A stretch of 53,578 bases of DNA from a virus: positions 1 through 53,578 of the IMG/VR virus record IMGVR_UViG_3300040816_000922, one strand, 5' to 3'. Position 1 is the stretch's first letter. Every line of letters starts with the position of its first letter. Positions 34,372 through 42,413 of this stretch are shown here, in pieces. The notes under the pieces are model-generated. The model was given only the letters and a program-made list of their open reading frames with translations, had not been told where the DNA came from and did not search any database. The translations under genes were made by a program, and so were the position numbers.

Positions 34372-34608
34372 CTATTTGCGCTCGCCTTTGAGAACTCGCT
34401 CTGCGATGTCCTCAATTTCTAGGAAGAAGCCAAGCTCCTTGGCTCTTCCCTGGAGCCGCTGGTAACCATCCCCAGCGGTTTCCAATTCATTCCTTACGGC
34501 TTCACGCCGCTGGCGGAGCTCCTGGAGGAGGTCCTCCCATTGGTCCGGGCACCGCGCCCGGAGGAACAGGACCGCCTGCGCCGCCTTGGGCGAGAGCCAT
34601 TGCCGCAT
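34372..34608 (-). CDS. Small helical protein overlapping the portal gene
   Basis: A 78-residue protein starting at ATG 34608 after a strong AGGAGGAAATCA. Its first 35 codons overlap the portal's last 35 in another frame. WLSPKAAQAVLFLRARCP and WEDLLQELRQRREAVRNELE form two or three charged helices. It may be a head completion factor or a scaffold partner. The overlap region of the portal is a Gly/Pro-rich tail, which suggests the tail was formed by overprinting. Confidence 0.7.
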   Translation of the reverse strand: MRQWLSPKAAQAVLFLRARCPDQWEDLLQELRQRREAVRNELETAGDGYQRLQGRAKELGFFLEIEDIAERVLKGERK

Positions 34609-36511
34609 TGATTTCCTCCTGAGAAATCAGCGCACGCTCGGGATCAATGTCCATCGAACGCGCAATGTCCTGGATGATCTCGCGCCAGTTGAGGATGCTC
34701 GCCACGGGACCGGCTTGACCGGCGATCTGCATGAACTGGAGCAGGCGCTGGCTCTGGATCTCCTTCTGGACCAGAGCGGTGCTACCCCGCGCGATCACCC
34801 GGAAGTCGCCCTTGACGTACTCCTTGTCGTTCCACTCCATGTTCCACGCATAGAGGGACTGCATCATCGGCTCGAGCATGTAGTCATCGATGTTCTTGAT
34901 CGTGCTCTTGAGCGCGATATTCGCGTTGTTCATGAGCATCGACACGCCGGTCGCCGTCTTGTTCATCGAATCGGTCTGCTGCCCGTGGGTGTAGGACGGC
35001 AGAGAGGTCGTTTCGTCAGCAAAACGGCGGAAGAGCTCGATGATGTTCCCGAGCCCGCTGTTGTTCGTGTTCGCCTGGTAGAAGCGAACCATGGGAGCTC
35101 CAGGGTCGCCCCCTTCCCGGAGGAAGATCCGCCAGGGGTGGAGGTCCTGGGGGTCTTCCCCAGCCGCCAGCAGGTCCGTATTCACCTCGACCATGGGACC
35201 GGAGCTGATTGCCTGGTTATCCAGGAAGATCCGGATCGCCGCATTCATGGTGCTCTGGCTGTCACGCATCATGCGCGGCACGCCGATACCCCAGAACTGG
35301 TGCGGAACCTTCTCGTAAGGCGCAATGTGGTACGGAATTTTACCGTCCGGGATGGGCGAGATGCGCGCCATCAGGACTTCGCCGTTCGCAATCCACACAT
35401 TCGCGGCGTATTCGGCGTCTTCCTCGAGGACGATGACCGGATCGTTCATATCCGCCAGCTCGTCCTCGGTAAGCTCCTCAAAATCGTCGATGGACATGCC
35501 CACGCCGACCTCTAAGAGCTCTGCTCCGGAGAGGGATCCCCAGAACTCGAGCACCTCATAGCGGTGTTCGCTGCCGTATACGGTGTTAAGCCCCGCCATT
35601 TCGCGGCGCTCCCGCTCGTGGTCCTTCTCGTAGTAGGTCCCTTTGCGGTTATCGCGGATGATTCGGTCCACGGAGTCCGTATCGAACCCGGGCAGATCCC
35701 CGAGCTCGCGGAAATGCTTGCGCGAAAGCCGGTGACGGCGGAAAAACGCAGAGCAATCCTCCATCGAGGTGGAGTACGGCTCCGGATAGCAGTCAAAGAT
35801 CGACACGCTCTCGAAGTCAGGCTTGGGCACCTCCTCATACATGAGGGCGTGCATGCCATCTTCGCTCTTCAGGTAGCGCTTGCGCCGGTCAACGCGGGTT
35901 CCGCCAGCCTTGATGCAGCCGGATCCGAAGATCACGAGCTCCATGAGGGTCTCTTTGAGCATCTGCTCGACGTTCGCCTCGACCATCTGGTCTTCGACTT
36001 CGATCTCCATCTCCGCCGCAGCCATCGCGGCGTCCTCGTTGATCTCTTTCTGGATCGCCTTGCGGAGCTCGTTGCGCCGCGCAGCAATGAGGTCAGGGTA
36101 TGCCTCGCCTGCGACCTGCATGATTTCCATCAATGCGGTCTGCTTGATCTTGGCTTCCTTGACCGGGTCGATTTCGGCGACCGGAGTCGGCGTAAAGCTG
36201 AACCAGCGCTCGCCACGCTGGAAGAGAAGGTCAACGATACGGCTGTAGGCACTCATGACCTTGGTCCGAGTCAGCCCGATATAGACACGAGAGCGGTTCG
36301 GGTCCAGCCTTTCCAGGACATCACGCTCATATTGCGCGTTGTACTGGCGCAGATCCCGCAGCCACTCGTCCTCAATGGTGTCCCGGGCGTCCTCGAACTC
36401 CTTGAACATCGTTTGGAGTCGAGCTCCCAGGCTCGCCATCGCGACGCTATCGTCGCCCTCTTCCTCAAAAGGGGCGGGGCGGTCGTCCATGACCTCTTCT
36501 AACTGGTCCAT
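34502..36511 (-). CDS. Portal protein
   Basis: A 669-residue portal starting at ATG 36511, which overlaps the terminase stop (TGATG). Features include YIGLTRTKVMSAYSRIVDLL near the N-terminus, a stem and crown region with VPHQFWGIGVPRMMRDSQST, and a QTDSMNKTATGVSMLMNNAN segment typical of podovirus head-tail connectors. The last 30 residues are Gly/Pro-rich and overlap the next gene. It forms the dodecameric DNA gate at one capsid vertex. Length agrees with P22-like portals. Confidence 0.9.
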   Translation of the reverse strand: MDQLEEVMDDRPAPFEEEGDDSVAMASLGARLQTMFKEFEDARDTIEDEWLRDLRQYNAQYERDVLERLDPNRSRVYIGLTRTKVMSAYSRIVDLLFQRGERWFSFTPTPVAEIDPVKEAKIKQTALMEIMQVAGEAYPDLIAARRNELRKAIQKEINEDAAMAAAEMEIEVEDQMVEANVEQMLKETLMELVIFGSGCIKAGGTRVDRRKRYLKSEDGMHALMYEEVPKPDFESVSIFDCYPEPYSTSMEDCSAFFRRHRLSRKHFRELGDLPGFDTDSVDRIIRDNRKGTYYEKDHERERREMAGLNTVYGSEHRYEVLEFWGSLSGAELLEVGVGMSIDDFEELTEDELADMNDPVIVLEEDAEYAANVWIANGEVLMARISPIPDGKIPYHIAPYEKVPHQFWGIGVPRMMRDSQSTMNAAIRIFLDNQAISSGPMVEVNTDLLAAGEDPQDLHPWRIFLREGGDPGAPMVRFYQANTNNSGLGNIIELFRRFADETTSLPSYTHGQQTDSMNKTATGVSMLMNNANIALKSTIKNIDDYMLEPMMQSLYAWNMEWNDKEYVKGDFRVIARGSTALVQKEIQSQRLLQFMQIAGQAGPVASILNWREIIQDIARSMDIDPERALISQEEINAAMALAQGGAGGPVPPGAVPGPMGGPPPGAPPAA

Positions 36512-38139
36512 CAGTACCCCGCTGAAGTCGGTGCGTTCCAACGCTCACGCTTTTCCCGGCGGTAGCGCTTCCTCGGCATGGTGTTGAGCCCATGCAACGC
36601 AATGGCATACGCCATCACACAATCGTCGTGACACCCCTGCTGGGCGTTGATACGTCCCGCGTCGTCAATGACCAGGGTTCGCATCTCCTCAAGGGTTTCG
36701 CGATCCACAATCCCCGACTCCCCTTGCCGCAGCAGCGCGCGAAGGTTGTCGAGAATCAGGGGCTTGGTCTTCGAGGTTGTCAAAAACCCAGCCCGCCTCG
36801 TCGTCTTGTCTGCATAGGCACCATCCAAGGTGTGATCCACATACAGACTCGAATAACCCAGGTCCTGAAGCCGTCTGATCAGCGTCAGACCGTGGTTATT
36901 GCGCTCGATTATTAGGTAAGCCTTTGAAAACCTGCGTCCAAGTTGGACAACAGTCTCAGCAAATTCGTATGGGTCCACATGCCCGCGCCACGTTGCGCAC
37001 TGGTTGCCCTCCTGGTCGAGCACCTGGCAGACCGTGTAGTCCCCATGCACAAGCCCTTCCGATACGTCGATGCCGATGCAATAGGCTTGCTCATGCCTGG
37101 GCTCGATAAACTCTGCGTAGCGACCGTGGGGGTTGTCGTAGATCTGCCCCGTGTCAGCAATGATTTCCCCGCGCAGCCGGGGGGAGAAGCACTCAATGGC
37201 GGCGCGCTCGATGTCCTTCTCGTCGATGAAGCGGCGCCCGCTGAAGAGGAACGCTTCCTCTGGGGTCGAGGGGTACTCCTGGCGGAAAAGATCCTCAGAG
37301 CCAAGCTCATCCATCTTCCTCCGCCTAAACATGATCTGCTCAGGGGATAGCTTGTATAACCCCATCAACCGATCTTCGTCCGGCGTCGCCTTAAAGTACG
37401 GGTTCACCTTCGCCCGATACTCCGGCATCCAGAACCAGGGGATGAACACTACCTGCCAGTCCCCCTCCCCCCTCAGGGACCTCATGATCTGCGTATGGAA
37501 CCAATCCCCTACCCCATTCGCCGTGGACTCGAGGATCACCTCCGAGCCCGTAGGGGGCGCTGTCTGAAGAAGACCAGCAACGATCTCGTTCTGATGGGGA
37601 TAAAAAGCCACCTCTGAGCCGTGGACGAAGCGGTTAGTGCCCGACCGACCAACCTCGACTGAGCGCGCCGTACCAATCCGGTAGCTGGAATTGAGGTCAG
37701 CAAACTCGAGACCCGTGATGGTGCTCGACTTCAGAGGTGGGGAAAACATGGGGTCCGGCACGTTGTCATAAAACGTCCGAACCATGCGGAAGAGGTTCGC
37801 CGTGGCATCCGAAAGGTGAGATAGAACGAAGGCATTGCTGTTCTTCGTCCCCGTCACCTTCCAGAAGAAGCGCCCCTCGGTGTAAGTGGAGATACCTACC
37901 TGCCGCGCCTTTATAACCAGAGCACGCACATAACCCTTCTCCTTCCACTGGCGCTCGAGGAGAGAGTCCATCAACAGCTGCCCGCGATTCAGCTTGAACG
38001 GCACGATAGAGCCGTCCTTCCCCACTACCCGGAGCACATGCTGAGCGTAGAGGGGAAAGCTCGTCTTGAGCTTCTGAAGCGCCTGGAGCTTTTCGTTCAG
38101 AGCAGAACCCCAAGCATCCGACCCAGGGTCCCGATCCAA
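36511..38139 (-). CDS. terL: Terminase large subunit
   Basis: A 542-residue packaging motor. The ATPase domain has a Walker A-like KARQVGIST (77-85) and the Walker B-like strand GSEVILESTANG (about 198-209). The RNase H-like nuclease domain has Asp358 in CIGIDVSEG, Glu412 in LIIERNN and Asp505-Asp506 in GCHDDCVMA. It cuts and pumps DNA through the portal. The 3' end overlaps the portal start. The subclass, and hence the packaging mode, cannot be set from motifs alone. Confidence 0.95.
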   Translation of the reverse strand: MDRDPGSDAWGSALNEKLQALQKLKTSFPLYAQHVLRVVGKDGSIVPFKLNRGQLLMDSLLERQWKEKGYVRALVIKARQVGISTYTEGRFFWKVTGTKNSNAFVLSHLSDATANLFRMVRTFYDNVPDPMFSPPLKSSTITGLEFADLNSSYRIGTARSVEVGRSGTNRFVHGSEVAFYPHQNEIVAGLLQTAPPTGSEVILESTANGVGDWFHTQIMRSLRGEGDWQVVFIPWFWMPEYRAKVNPYFKATPDEDRLMGLYKLSPEQIMFRRRKMDELGSEDLFRQEYPSTPEEAFLFSGRRFIDEKDIERAAIECFSPRLRGEIIADTGQIYDNPHGRYAEFIEPRHEQAYCIGIDVSEGLVHGDYTVCQVLDQEGNQCATWRGHVDPYEFAETVVQLGRRFSKAYLIIERNNHGLTLIRRLQDLGYSSLYVDHTLDGAYADKTTRRAGFLTTSKTKPLILDNLRALLRQGESGIVDRETLEEMRTLVIDDAGRINAQQGCHDDCVMAYAIALHGLNTMPRKRYRREKRERWNAPTSAGY

Positions 38140-38348
38140 ATCCGGATCCCGTTCGCCGTGTGCTCAACGTCAAAGCGGAAGAAGTCGGTCGAATCCATGG
38201 GAGACTGGATCGCCCCAATGGATACGCCGAAAGACCGGACGTTGATCCCGGTAGCCGCCCGCCAGCGAAGAGACACAAGGCTCAGCTCGAACTCGCCGCC
38301 GCGCAGCATCATGGCGGGACTCGCCCCGCGTATAACTTCAAATTTCAT
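38097..38348 (-). CDS. Hypothetical protein, 83 residues, before terminase
   Basis: Starts at ATG 38348, eight bases after GGAG. The sequence is strand-rich (GGEFELSLVSLRWRAATG, then TDFFRFDVEHTANGIRIW) and overlaps the terminase start by 43 bases. No family recognised. Confidence 0.6.
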   Translation of the reverse strand: MKFEVIRGASPAMMLRGGEFELSLVSLRWRAATGINVRSFGVSIGAIQSPMDSTDFFRFDVEHTANGIRIWIGTLGRMLGVLL

Positions 38349-38571
38349 TCTCAATCTCCTCAAGAACCGCCGCCGCAATGCGGTCGAAGTCCTTGCCGCT
38401 CAGCTGGTCCGTAACGTCCAGCTCGCCCACATACACCCGGATCTCTAGCTCCGCATCCCAGCCCTCGTGGCACAGCTCAGGGATCGCCGTGTAAACCCCA
38501 CTGCGCCCGGGCACATAGTCCAAGACCTCCACCTTCATCGAGATCTCTTGGTCAAGCTCTACGGATTGCAT
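38338..38571 (-). CDS. Hypothetical acidic protein, 77 residues
   Basis: A well-placed GAGGAGG precedes ATG 38571. The protein has beta strands (MKVEVLDYVPG, AELEIRVYVGELDVTD) and an acidic C-terminal helix (FDRIAAAVLEEIENEI). It overlaps both neighbours. Unknown function. Confidence 0.65.
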   Translation of the reverse strand: MQSVELDQEISMKVEVLDYVPGRSGVYTAIPELCHEGWDAELEIRVYVGELDVTDQLSGKDFDRIAAAVLEEIENEI

Positions 38572-38806
38572 GCGCCAGCCTCCTCGAACGCGCTATCCAA
38601 TTCTTCTCAGCGGACTCCCAGCCCAGCTCCTCGCCCACCTTCTCCACCGCATCCGCGATCTCCTCGCGGACAATTCGGCGGATCAGAGCACCGAGTCCAT
38701 CATCACAGTCTCCGCCGCCCTCAAGGCGAAGATCGCCTCCGCTATCTCCATCGCTGTAGTCCCGAGGACAATAGACCCGTGTTTCGTAATGCCCACCGCT
38801 ACGCAT
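38552..38806 (-). CDS. Hypothetical helical protein, 84 residues, long overlap
   Basis: The first 42 codons overlap the neighbour at 38683-38892 in another frame and look low-complexity (Gly/Asp-rich). The C-terminal half (LIRRIVREEIADAVEKVGEE, then WESAEKNWIARSRRLA) is a convincing amphipathic helix pair. The true start may be an internal GTG near AVEKV. A coiled-coil partner role is possible. Confidence 0.4.
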   Translation of the reverse strand: MRSGGHYETRVYCPRDYSDGDSGGDLRLEGGGDCDDGLGALIRRIVREEIADAVEKVGEELGWESAEKNWIARSRRLAHAIRRA

Positions 38807-38892
38807 TGCTCTACCCCCGCTTCGACCATCTTGTCGATTAGCTCTTGAGGAGAGGTCCCGTTCCCTGGAAACCGCACCACGTTGTCAGTCAC
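38683..38892 (-). CDS. Hypothetical protein, 69 residues
   Basis: GTG 38892 follows a GGAGGAATGGC site. The sequence has an N-terminal strand, a helix (PQELIDKMVEAG), a central strand pair (GVEQCVAVGITKHGSIVLGT) and a C-terminal helix (AMEIAEAIFALRAAE). The helix-strand-strand-helix order is well formed, so the gene is likely real. Unknown family. Confidence 0.65.
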   Translation of the reverse strand: MTDNVVRFPGNGTSPQELIDKMVEAGVEQCVAVGITKHGSIVLGTTAMEIAEAIFALRAAETVMMDSVL

Positions 38893-39052
38893 GCCATTCC
38901 TCCCAGAGCCATGTAAGGCAAACGACCAAGCCCGCAAACCACATGGGGAGGATGACGACTCTCGTTGAGATCTCCGCTCCATCAATCTGAAAACTTGCAA
39001 GAACAATGGTTGCGACGTAGCAACCCAGAACCAGCCAATGAACCGCACTCAC
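38885..39052 (-). CDS. Two-pass membrane protein, 55 residues
   Basis: GTG 39052 overlaps the upstream stop (GTGA). Two hydrophobic segments (VHWLVLGCYVATIVLASFQ and VVILPMWFAGLVVCLTWLW) are joined by a short polar loop, with an acidic end. Size and topology resemble small holin or antiholin proteins, but it sits far from other lysis genes. Function unknown. Confidence 0.6.
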   Translation of the reverse strand: MSAVHWLVLGCYVATIVLASFQIDGAEISTRVVILPMWFAGLVVCLTWLWEEWRD

Positions 39053-39279
39053 TTCTCGACAAAGAACGGAAAGATCACCTCCGCCCTCCAAGCTCGCCGG
39101 TTCCCAGGCAAACGCTCCTGAGGCGGCAACTGACCACGCCGGACCATCGAACGAACCGTCTGCGGCGAAAGCCCCCGAACATCCGCAAAATCCTTAGACT
39201 CAACCCACTCCCCCAGGAAGTGCCGGAGCGGCTTCCCGGTCAGGATCGTTTCCGCCAGGTACGCAATTTCCTTACTCAA
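39049..39279 (-). CDS. Helix-turn-helix / excisionase-like protein
   Basis: A 76-residue protein from TTG 39279, seven bases after GGAGG; a longer version would start at 39375 but overlaps the upstream gene by 104 bases. ESKDFADVRGLSPQTVRSMV followed by RRGQLPPQERLPGNRRAWR matches the winged-helix pattern of MerR/AlpA-type and excisionase proteins (helix, turn, recognition helix, wing). It could act on late transcription or at the packaging region. Confidence 0.6.
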   Translation of the reverse strand: MSKEIAYLAETILTGKPLRHFLGEWVESKDFADVRGLSPQTVRSMVRRGQLPPQERLPGNRRAWRAEVIFPFFVEK

Positions 39280-39640
39280 CACCTTCCTCCAGAGAACGGT
39301 TACCAGGGACAGCTGCCCCCTCAGGACAGTTTTCAGCGGATACTTCCCGGGCTTCGGAACACTTTTCTGCGCCAACCTGTAAGGACTCGTTACAAGTTGC
39401 GACCCCTCTTGCCTTTGCTATTGCAGCGCGGGCTGCTACGCGAGCAGGGTCATCTGACACAGCTGGCACGCCTGCGGTGCGCTCAAGATTTTCCAAAGCC
39501 TTCAGCAACTCCTTGTTCTGGTCCTCTAGCCCTTTGATGCGCGCAGCCTGCACGTTCAGGATCACGCCATCGCCTGCTTTGAGGGCGTCGTCCATCGTGA
39601 CGTAATAGCGCTCGTCGTCGCGCCTAATCTTCCAGCTCAT
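39272..39640 (-). CDS. Hypothetical coiled-coil protein, 122 residues
   Basis: Opens with a short strand pair (WKIRRDDERYYVTMDDALKA), then a leucine-heptad helix (ARIKGLEDQNKELLKALENL), then an Ala-rich and finally Glu/Gly-rich tail with three cysteines. The 3' end supplies the ribosome site for the next gene. A structural or regulatory role is unknown. Confidence 0.6.
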   Translation of the reverse strand: MSWKIRRDDERYYVTMDDALKAGDGVILNVQAARIKGLEDQNKELLKALENLERTAGVPAVSDDPARVAARAAIAKARGVATCNESLQVGAEKCSEAREVSAENCPEGAAVPGNRSLEEGVE

Positions 39641-39697
39641 CGCTCGCTGTCAGCTCCCGTCATTTCGTATACCCAAAGGGGACTAAATCGAACAAAG

Positions 39698-39868
39698 TCA
39701 CTCGTCCAACCCAAGGCGCGCCATGATCAAAATCGCGCCAGCAAGGTCGATAGCCTCAACAGGCGTCATGAGGATGTCCTTGTGCTCGGGGGTGACCTTC
39801 ACTAGCCCGTCCTGCTCGAGCTCAATCCGAACCCTGTCCCCGTCCATGTCCAACTCAACAGCTTCCAT
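39698..39868 (-). CDS. Hypothetical protein, 56 residues
   Basis: ATG 39868 is preceded by GGAGGCGGT. The product is acidic, with strands VELDMDGDRVRIELEQDG and LVKVTPEHKDI and a C-terminal helix (PVEAIDLAGAILIMARLG). The ribosome site and regular structure support a real gene. No family recognised. Confidence 0.65.
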   Translation of the reverse strand: MEAVELDMDGDRVRIELEQDGLVKVTPEHKDILMTPVEAIDLAGAILIMARLGLDE

Positions 39869-40305
39869 ACCGCCTCCTAACGCCCCGTATCGTGGGGCTG
39901 ACGGCTAAGTCACCGGGAGAGAAGAAGACCCAGCCCCAGCTGCGGGTGTTGTTTCGTATGCGCTCACGACCGCCCGCTGCGCGAGCCAACCACACGAAAG
40001 CGTGGATGCGGTAATCATGAAAGCGATTCGCTCGGTTGTAACCCCTACGGGACCAAAAGGGTCCTAGGTACATGGGTACAATGGGGGGTTTTTGGGTACT
40101 AAGGGATGGGTTTTTTTAATTTTTGGGGTGGGTGTTGTGAGGGGCATACCTCCTAACGCGCGGGCGGGTGGGGGGGGGACCCGTGCGCGCGCGTACCCCC
40201 CCGTGCGGGCGCCCAGGCACGCGCGAAGATGCCGCCAGACCGACCACAACCTGCCCTAGGTTGCAGTCGGGAAGGCTAAGTCGCTGTTTCTGTTGACGTT
40301 TTCCG
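39869..40305. other. Structured G-rich noncoding island beside small terminase
   Basis: These 437 bases have no convincing gene. They hold a hairpin GCCCC-GTATCGT-GGGGC (39882-39898), a hairpin GGACC-AAAAG-GGTCC (40051-40065), a quadruplex-type series of four G runs (40083-40110), a T7 tract (40111-40117), and a G9 run facing C7 around alternating GCGCGC (about 40170-40197). This is unlike the rest of the genome. Next to a small terminase gene it is a candidate packaging site, or a control element of the late transcript. Confidence 0.6.
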
Positions 40306-40971
40306 CTAGATCTCCGACCAGTTCGCGAGCTCCTCGCCCGCTCCGCCCCCGTTTCGCGCCTCTTCGCGGATGCGCTCCGCCTGTCCCTCGATGGTTTCCC
40401 GGGCAATGTCCGCCCAGGCGAGCCCCTGGTGCGTGTGCCTGACCTCCTCAGGGGCAAACGCGCCTATTGCCCGCGCCATATCCTCGAGGGCGCGCAGCCG
40501 ATCCTGGGTTTTCTGGCTCGGGGAGTCGGCGATATCCCGCCAGGACCGCATCAGGTAACCCCTCCCAACCCCCGCCGCGATCCTCTGTTCCTCCATTTCC
40601 CTCACGATGGCGTCCTGGACATGAGCCCGCCTCAGCATCCGGTAGGCTTGCGTGCCTGCCCCTGCCGGAGCGTACCCGGCTCGAATGGCTGCCCCGGTAG
40701 CGTCAGCCCCTCCGCCTCTCATGTACTCCAGGACGAAAGCAGCTTCCCTGGGTTTCATTTCCTGGCGAGCCACCATCCCCTCGAGCCATCCCTTTGACCT
40801 GTACTCCTGGAACCATTGAAAAGCGTCCTCGGGTTCTCTGTCTTCCTCCCCTTCTACGTCTACCAGGAAAGCATCCCCGGCAGGTGCGCCCACTGGGTTT
40901 TTTTCCGCCGCTTCCCTCTCGGCACGAGCCGCCGCTAGTTCGCTGAAAGCTTCCCTTTCTTTCTGTGCCAT
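40306..40971 (-). CDS. terS: Terminase small subunit
   Basis: A 221-residue protein from ATG 40971, with GGAGGAA six bases upstream; an in-frame ATG at 40995 lacks such a site. The Terminase_2 pattern is visible: MKPREAAFVLEYMRGGGADA then AAIRAGYAPAGAGTQAYRML and VQDAIVREM, a helix-turn-helix domain that recognises the packaging site. The N-terminus is acidic and the C-terminus Gly/Glu-rich. It is the first gene of the late block, followed downstream by the G-rich island. Confidence 0.8.
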   Translation of the reverse strand: MAQKEREAFSELAAARAEREAAEKNPVGAPAGDAFLVDVEGEEDREPEDAFQWFQEYRSKGWLEGMVARQEMKPREAAFVLEYMRGGGADATGAAIRAGYAPAGAGTQAYRMLRRAHVQDAIVREMEEQRIAAGVGRGYLMRSWRDIADSPSQKTQDRLRALEDMARAIGAFAPEEVRHTHQGLAWADIARETIEGQAERIREEARNGGGAGEELANWSEI

Positions 40972-41003
40972 CCGGTTTCCTCCCGGTTCTATCAATTCCC
41001 GCC

Positions 41004-41032
41004 GTTATAGCAAAACATTCTAGGAGGACCAA
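41004..41032 (-). promoter_or_regulatory. Predicted promoter of the leftward late block
   Basis: On the minus strand TTGGTC (41032-41027) and TATAAC (41009-41004) are separated by exactly 17 bases, near the sigma-70 consensus. Transcription would begin near 40997 and enter the small terminase gene. It lies between the divergent late block and the ArdC operon. Confidence 0.55.
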
Positions 41033-41077
41033 AGGGAAAGCATTCCCCCCTGGGTACAGCGAGAGTATGCTCCTTCC

Positions 41078-41100
41078 CACTGAAAGCGATTCTTTCAGTG
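41078..41100. promoter_or_regulatory. Perfect 9-bp inverted repeat between divergent operons
   Basis: CACTGAAAG (41078-41086) and CTTTCAGTG (41092-41100) flank a 5-base loop. It stands 31 bases before the first gene of the ArdC operon and 46 bases from the late promoter. It may be a protein-binding operator that controls either side or a stem in the rightward leader. Confidence 0.55.
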
Positions 41101-41130
41101 CGACACCCTTTCAACAATGGAGCACGACCA

Positions 41131-41499
41131 ATGCAAACGACCCAGACCAGCCAGCCGCAAAATAGCGCCCTCCTCATCCAGGACCGCGACAGCCTAAACA
41201 GCGCCTTTCTCGGGGTCCTTACCCTTGCCCGGGAGGTCGGCGTGAATTCCGCGTTCCGACTCCTCGAGCTCCGGGGCGGAGTGTTCTGCCCCCAGGACCA
41301 GAGCTTGATCGAGCTCGAGCTTCGGGACTATTTCGTGAACAGCGACATGCCCGCTCTCCTCGCCCTAGACGGGCAAACCCTCTCAATTCTTTACGGGCTC
41401 GCCGCCCGCGCCGCCATGCACCGAGCGCTTGAGGTTGAGCATGCTCACCGCGCCTTCCGGGTGCAGGCGCAAGCGATCGTTTCCCAGGAGGAGGCATAA
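41131..41499 (+). CDS. Hypothetical protein, first gene of the ArdC operon
   Basis: A 122-residue helical protein from ATG 41131, after GGAG with an 8-base spacer. The start is Gln/Thr/Ser-rich; then come AFLGVLTLAREVGVNSAFRL and an acidic helix, and LYGLAARAAMHRALEVEHAH. No enzyme motif. The ArdC gene begins 3 bases after its stop, so it may be a partner or regulator of ArdC. Confidence 0.7.
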   Translation: MQTTQTSQPQNSALLIQDRDSLNSAFLGVLTLAREVGVNSAFRLLELRGGVFCPQDQSLIELELRDYFVNSDMPALLALDGQTLSILYGLAARAAMHRALEVEHAHRAFRVQAQAIVSQEEA

Positions 41500-41502
41500 G
41501 CC

Positions 41503-42393
41503 ATGGCTAAGCAAACCACTCACGAAATCGTGACCGCCCATATCGTCGCCGCCATCGAAGCAGGCGCGCCCACCTTTCAAATGCCTTGGATTCGGGGCGC
41601 CGCCGCTGGCGCTCCCGTGAACGTCGCCAGCCGCAAGGCTTACCGGGGAATCAATACCCTGATGCTCTGGGGCGCCGGGATGCAGTACACCTCGAGCACC
41701 TGGGGAACCTTTAAGCAGTGGAAAGACAAGGGCGCCAGCGTCCGGAAGGGTGAGAAGGGAACCCCCGTGGTGTTCTTTAAGAAACTCGACGTCACCAAGG
41801 AGAACGCCCAGGGCGAGCAGGAGCAGCGCCAGGTCGCACTGATCCGGCACTCATTCGTCTTTAACGCCGACCAGGTGGACGGGTACGAAGCACCCGAGGC
41901 GCCGGAGCCCCGCCAGGACCTCACCGAGCGCCTGGCGAACGTGGACCGTTTCTGCGCTAACACGGGAGCACGCATCGAGCATGGTGGCGTGCGGGCTTTC
42001 TACCGCCCGAGCACGGACCATATCCAGATGCCCCCTCGAGAGCTTTTTACCGGCACCGACACGAGCACCGCCACGGAATCTTACTACTCGGTCCTCCTTC
42101 ACGAGCTCACCCACTGGACGGGAGCCCGTCACCGGGTGGACCGCCTCGAGCTCAAGAGCCGTAAGGGCTACGCCTTCGAGGAGCTAGTGGCAGAGCTCGG
42201 CGCCGCGATGCTTTGCCAGTCCCTCGAGATCACCCCCGAGCCCCGCCCGGATCATGCCGCCTACCTCGCAAGCTGGCTCGAAGCGCTGAAGAACGACGAC
42301 CGCGCCATCTTCAAAGCCGCCGCCGAGGCGCAAAAGGCTTGCGACTACCTCGAGGCACTCCAGGCAGCCAACACCAACCAGGAGGCGGCGTAA
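41503..42393 (+). CDS. ardC: ArdC-family antirestriction protein (ssDNA-binding domain + zincin)
   Basis: A 296-residue protein. Residues 1-120 are the ArdC N-terminal domain: HEIVTAHIVAAIEAGAPTFQ, YRGINTLMLW and TFKQWKDKGASVRKGEKGT. Residues about 185-240 are the metallopeptidase domain, with HELTHW (His200, Glu201, His204) and a downstream EELVAELGAAM acid box. ArdC of plasmid pSa protects incoming DNA from type I restriction and binds single-stranded DNA. Phage and plasmid homologues are common polyvalent-protein parts. It would shield the newly injected genome. Confidence 0.9.
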   Translation: MAKQTTHEIVTAHIVAAIEAGAPTFQMPWIRGAAAGAPVNVASRKAYRGINTLMLWGAGMQYTSSTWGTFKQWKDKGASVRKGEKGTPVVFFKKLDVTKENAQGEQEQRQVALIRHSFVFNADQVDGYEAPEAPEPRQDLTERLANVDRFCANTGARIEHGGVRAFYRPSTDHIQMPPRELFTGTDTSTATESYYSVLLHELTHWTGARHRVDRLELKSRKGYAFEELVAELGAAMLCQSLEITPEPRPDHAAYLASWLEALKNDDRAIFKAAAEAQKACDYLEALQAANTNQEAA

Positions 42394-42413
42394 GCCGCCC
42401 AGGAGCCGAGCCA

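Noticed and set aside
35564-36502. Plus-strand 312-residue frame inside the portal gene
   Set aside because: No family motif and no context; long antisense frames are common opposite GC-rich genes, and the portal on the other strand is certain.
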